Positions 21,199-21,840 of a stretch of 21,840 nt of DNA are shown here, in pieces (within the stretch, counting starts at the first letter, position 1; every line of letters begins with the position of its first letter). Source of the DNA: DATIJJ01 sp964612855 (GTDB taxonomy: Bacteria > Pseudomonadota > Gammaproteobacteria > DSM-16500); assembly GCA_964612855.1 (NCBI GenBank), contig CAZTDR010000044.1:1-21840 (forward strand), written 5' to 3'. Position numbers and translations under genes: made by a program. The notes under the pieces are model-generated. The model was not told where the DNA came from. It made no database searches and saw only the letters and a program-made list of their open reading frames with translations.

Positions 21199-21236
21199 TA
21201 TAGTTCTTCAGATAATTATCTGAAGGACTATAGTTG
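21199..21236. terminator. Long palindromic hairpin behind gloB, shared repeat
   Basis: TATAGTTCTTCAGATAATT and its near reverse complement AATTATCTGAAGGACTATA form arms of 18-19 bases with one mismatch. A T-rich stretch follows (TTGCTTATATTTTTTAG). Its right arm is repeated exactly at 18624-18648. Both a terminator and a small mobile repeat are possible. Confidence 0.55.
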
Positions 21237-21337
21237 CTTATATTTTTTAGGCAGAGAGGTAGAGAAAGAGAATGAAGGCTTTCAAGATATCCTCAATCCC
21301 GGTAAGATTTGCTAATCATTTCTAAAGACAGACTCTT

Positions 21338-21814
21338 ATGACACCCTTTTCTCGAATAAAACTGATTCAAGACAAAACTGTTTTTATCTCCTGCGTCGTT
21401 CCTGTGTATAACGAACAAGCTAACGCAGACACTTTTTTTCCTCAGCTCGCAGACTGCTTAAGTAAGATGACAAATCAATTTGAAATCATTGTCGTTGATG
21501 ATGGCAGCAAAGATGACACGATTGCAAAGATCATGAGCTTTCCTAAAGAATTAAATATTAAACTATTGGGTTTTTCCCGCAATTTCGGCAAAGAAACCGC
21601 ATTAACCGCTGGTCTTGAGCATTGTTCAGGTGATGTTACGATTTTAATGGACGCCGATTTTCAACATCCCCTCGATGTTTTGCCGAAGTTTCTGGCAGAG
21701 TGGGGCACAGGCTATGACATGGTTTATGGCGTACGGCAAAATCGCGATACTGAATCCCGTATTAAGCGTAATTTTGCCCGTCTCTTTTATTTTTTGATGG
21801 GAAAAATTTATTAG
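21338..21814 (+). pseudogene. N-terminal half of a family-2 glycosyltransferase (GtrB/DPM1-like), early stop
   Basis: A 158-residue frame carrying the catalytic domain start of polyprenyl-phosphate-dependent GT2 enzymes: ISCVVPVYNEQ (17-27), IIVVDDGSKDDT (50-61), GFSRNFGKETALTAGL (78-93), ILMDADFQHPLDVLP (102-116) with the metal-binding DAD (105-107), and YGVRQNRDTESRIKR (130-144). Relatives run to about 310-330 residues and end in two membrane helices. Here TAG at 21812-21814 stops it at RLFYFLMGKIY, the point where the family continues. The last 26 bases of the window are too few to decide between nonsense mutation, frameshift or a genuine short protein. The start ATG 21338 has only a weak ribosome site. 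Confidence 0.6.
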
Positions 21815-21840
21815 ATGTTTATTCGAACTTTGTGGGGTTT

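Noticed and set aside
1..21840. CRISPR array, defence island, prophage or integrated plasmid
   Set aside because: Repeats are dispersed palindromes without regular spacers; no Cas, toxin-antitoxin, restriction, integrase or phage genes are present.
1..21840. tRNA or rRNA genes
   Set aside because: I looked through the gaps on both strands and found no cloverleaf with a T-loop GTTCAA-type core or rRNA-like stretch; the gaps are mainly AT-rich or palindromic.

Overview
The window reads as AT-rich chromosomal DNA from a gammaproteobacterium, most likely of the order Legionellales (Legionella, Coxiella, Rickettsiella or Aquicella relatives). The reasons are the EnhA-type L,D-transpeptidase, a large coiled-coil and membrane protein resembling intracellular-lifestyle proteins of that group, many small lipoproteins, and ordinary gammaproteobacterial housekeeping genes (murB, rdgC, gloB, lysP). 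No rRNA, tRNA, phage module, CRISPR array or intact transposase was seen.

Layout. 1-1401 (minus) is the 5' part of an uncharacterised membrane/coiled-coil protein that runs off the left edge. 1402-1756 is a gene-free stretch with three kinds of palindromic repeat. 1757-5895 holds cell-envelope genes: murB (minus), an EnhA-like L,D-transpeptidase lipoprotein with a small membrane protein behind it, a SlyB-like lipoprotein (minus), then an AT-rich 0.5 kb gap and an MltD-like lytic transglycosylase. 6231-10676 is amino-acid metabolism: lysP (plus) converges on a minus-strand pair, argD followed by a YveA-like APC permease. 10870-12560 is a tight yceI - cytochrome b561 (yceJ-like) - yceI operon. 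12681-15061 is an emrA-emrB efflux operon, meeting a small CXXCH-bearing lipoprotein tail to tail. 15634-17319 (minus) is a secreted phosphodiester-glycosidase-like protein followed by a fused MsrB-MsrA. After a 161 bp near-perfect palindromic MITE comes rdgC (plus), which converges on a SAM-methyltransferase-like gene (minus). The right end has a DUF6790-like membrane protein translationally coupled to gloB, then the N-terminal half of a family-2 glycosyltransferase that stops early.

How it fits together. Much of the window serves the envelope: peptidoglycan precursor synthesis (MurB), 3-3 cross-linking (EnhA-like), glycan cleavage (MltD-like), three lipoproteins, and periplasmic YceI proteins beside a di-heme membrane cytochrome. 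Lysine uptake (lysP) and an ArgD-type aminotransferase, which can also serve lysine/diaminopimelate synthesis, sit next to each other. The genes themselves are mostly conserved families.

The most distinctive layer is in the gaps. At least four families of short palindromes, three of them with GTAG-type heads, and two MITE-like elements are inserted between genes, often as inverted pairs between convergent genes where they may act as terminators. No clearly new multi-gene system is evident. The best candidates for new biology are the left-edge membrane protein, the YceI-b561-YceI unit and the repeat families.
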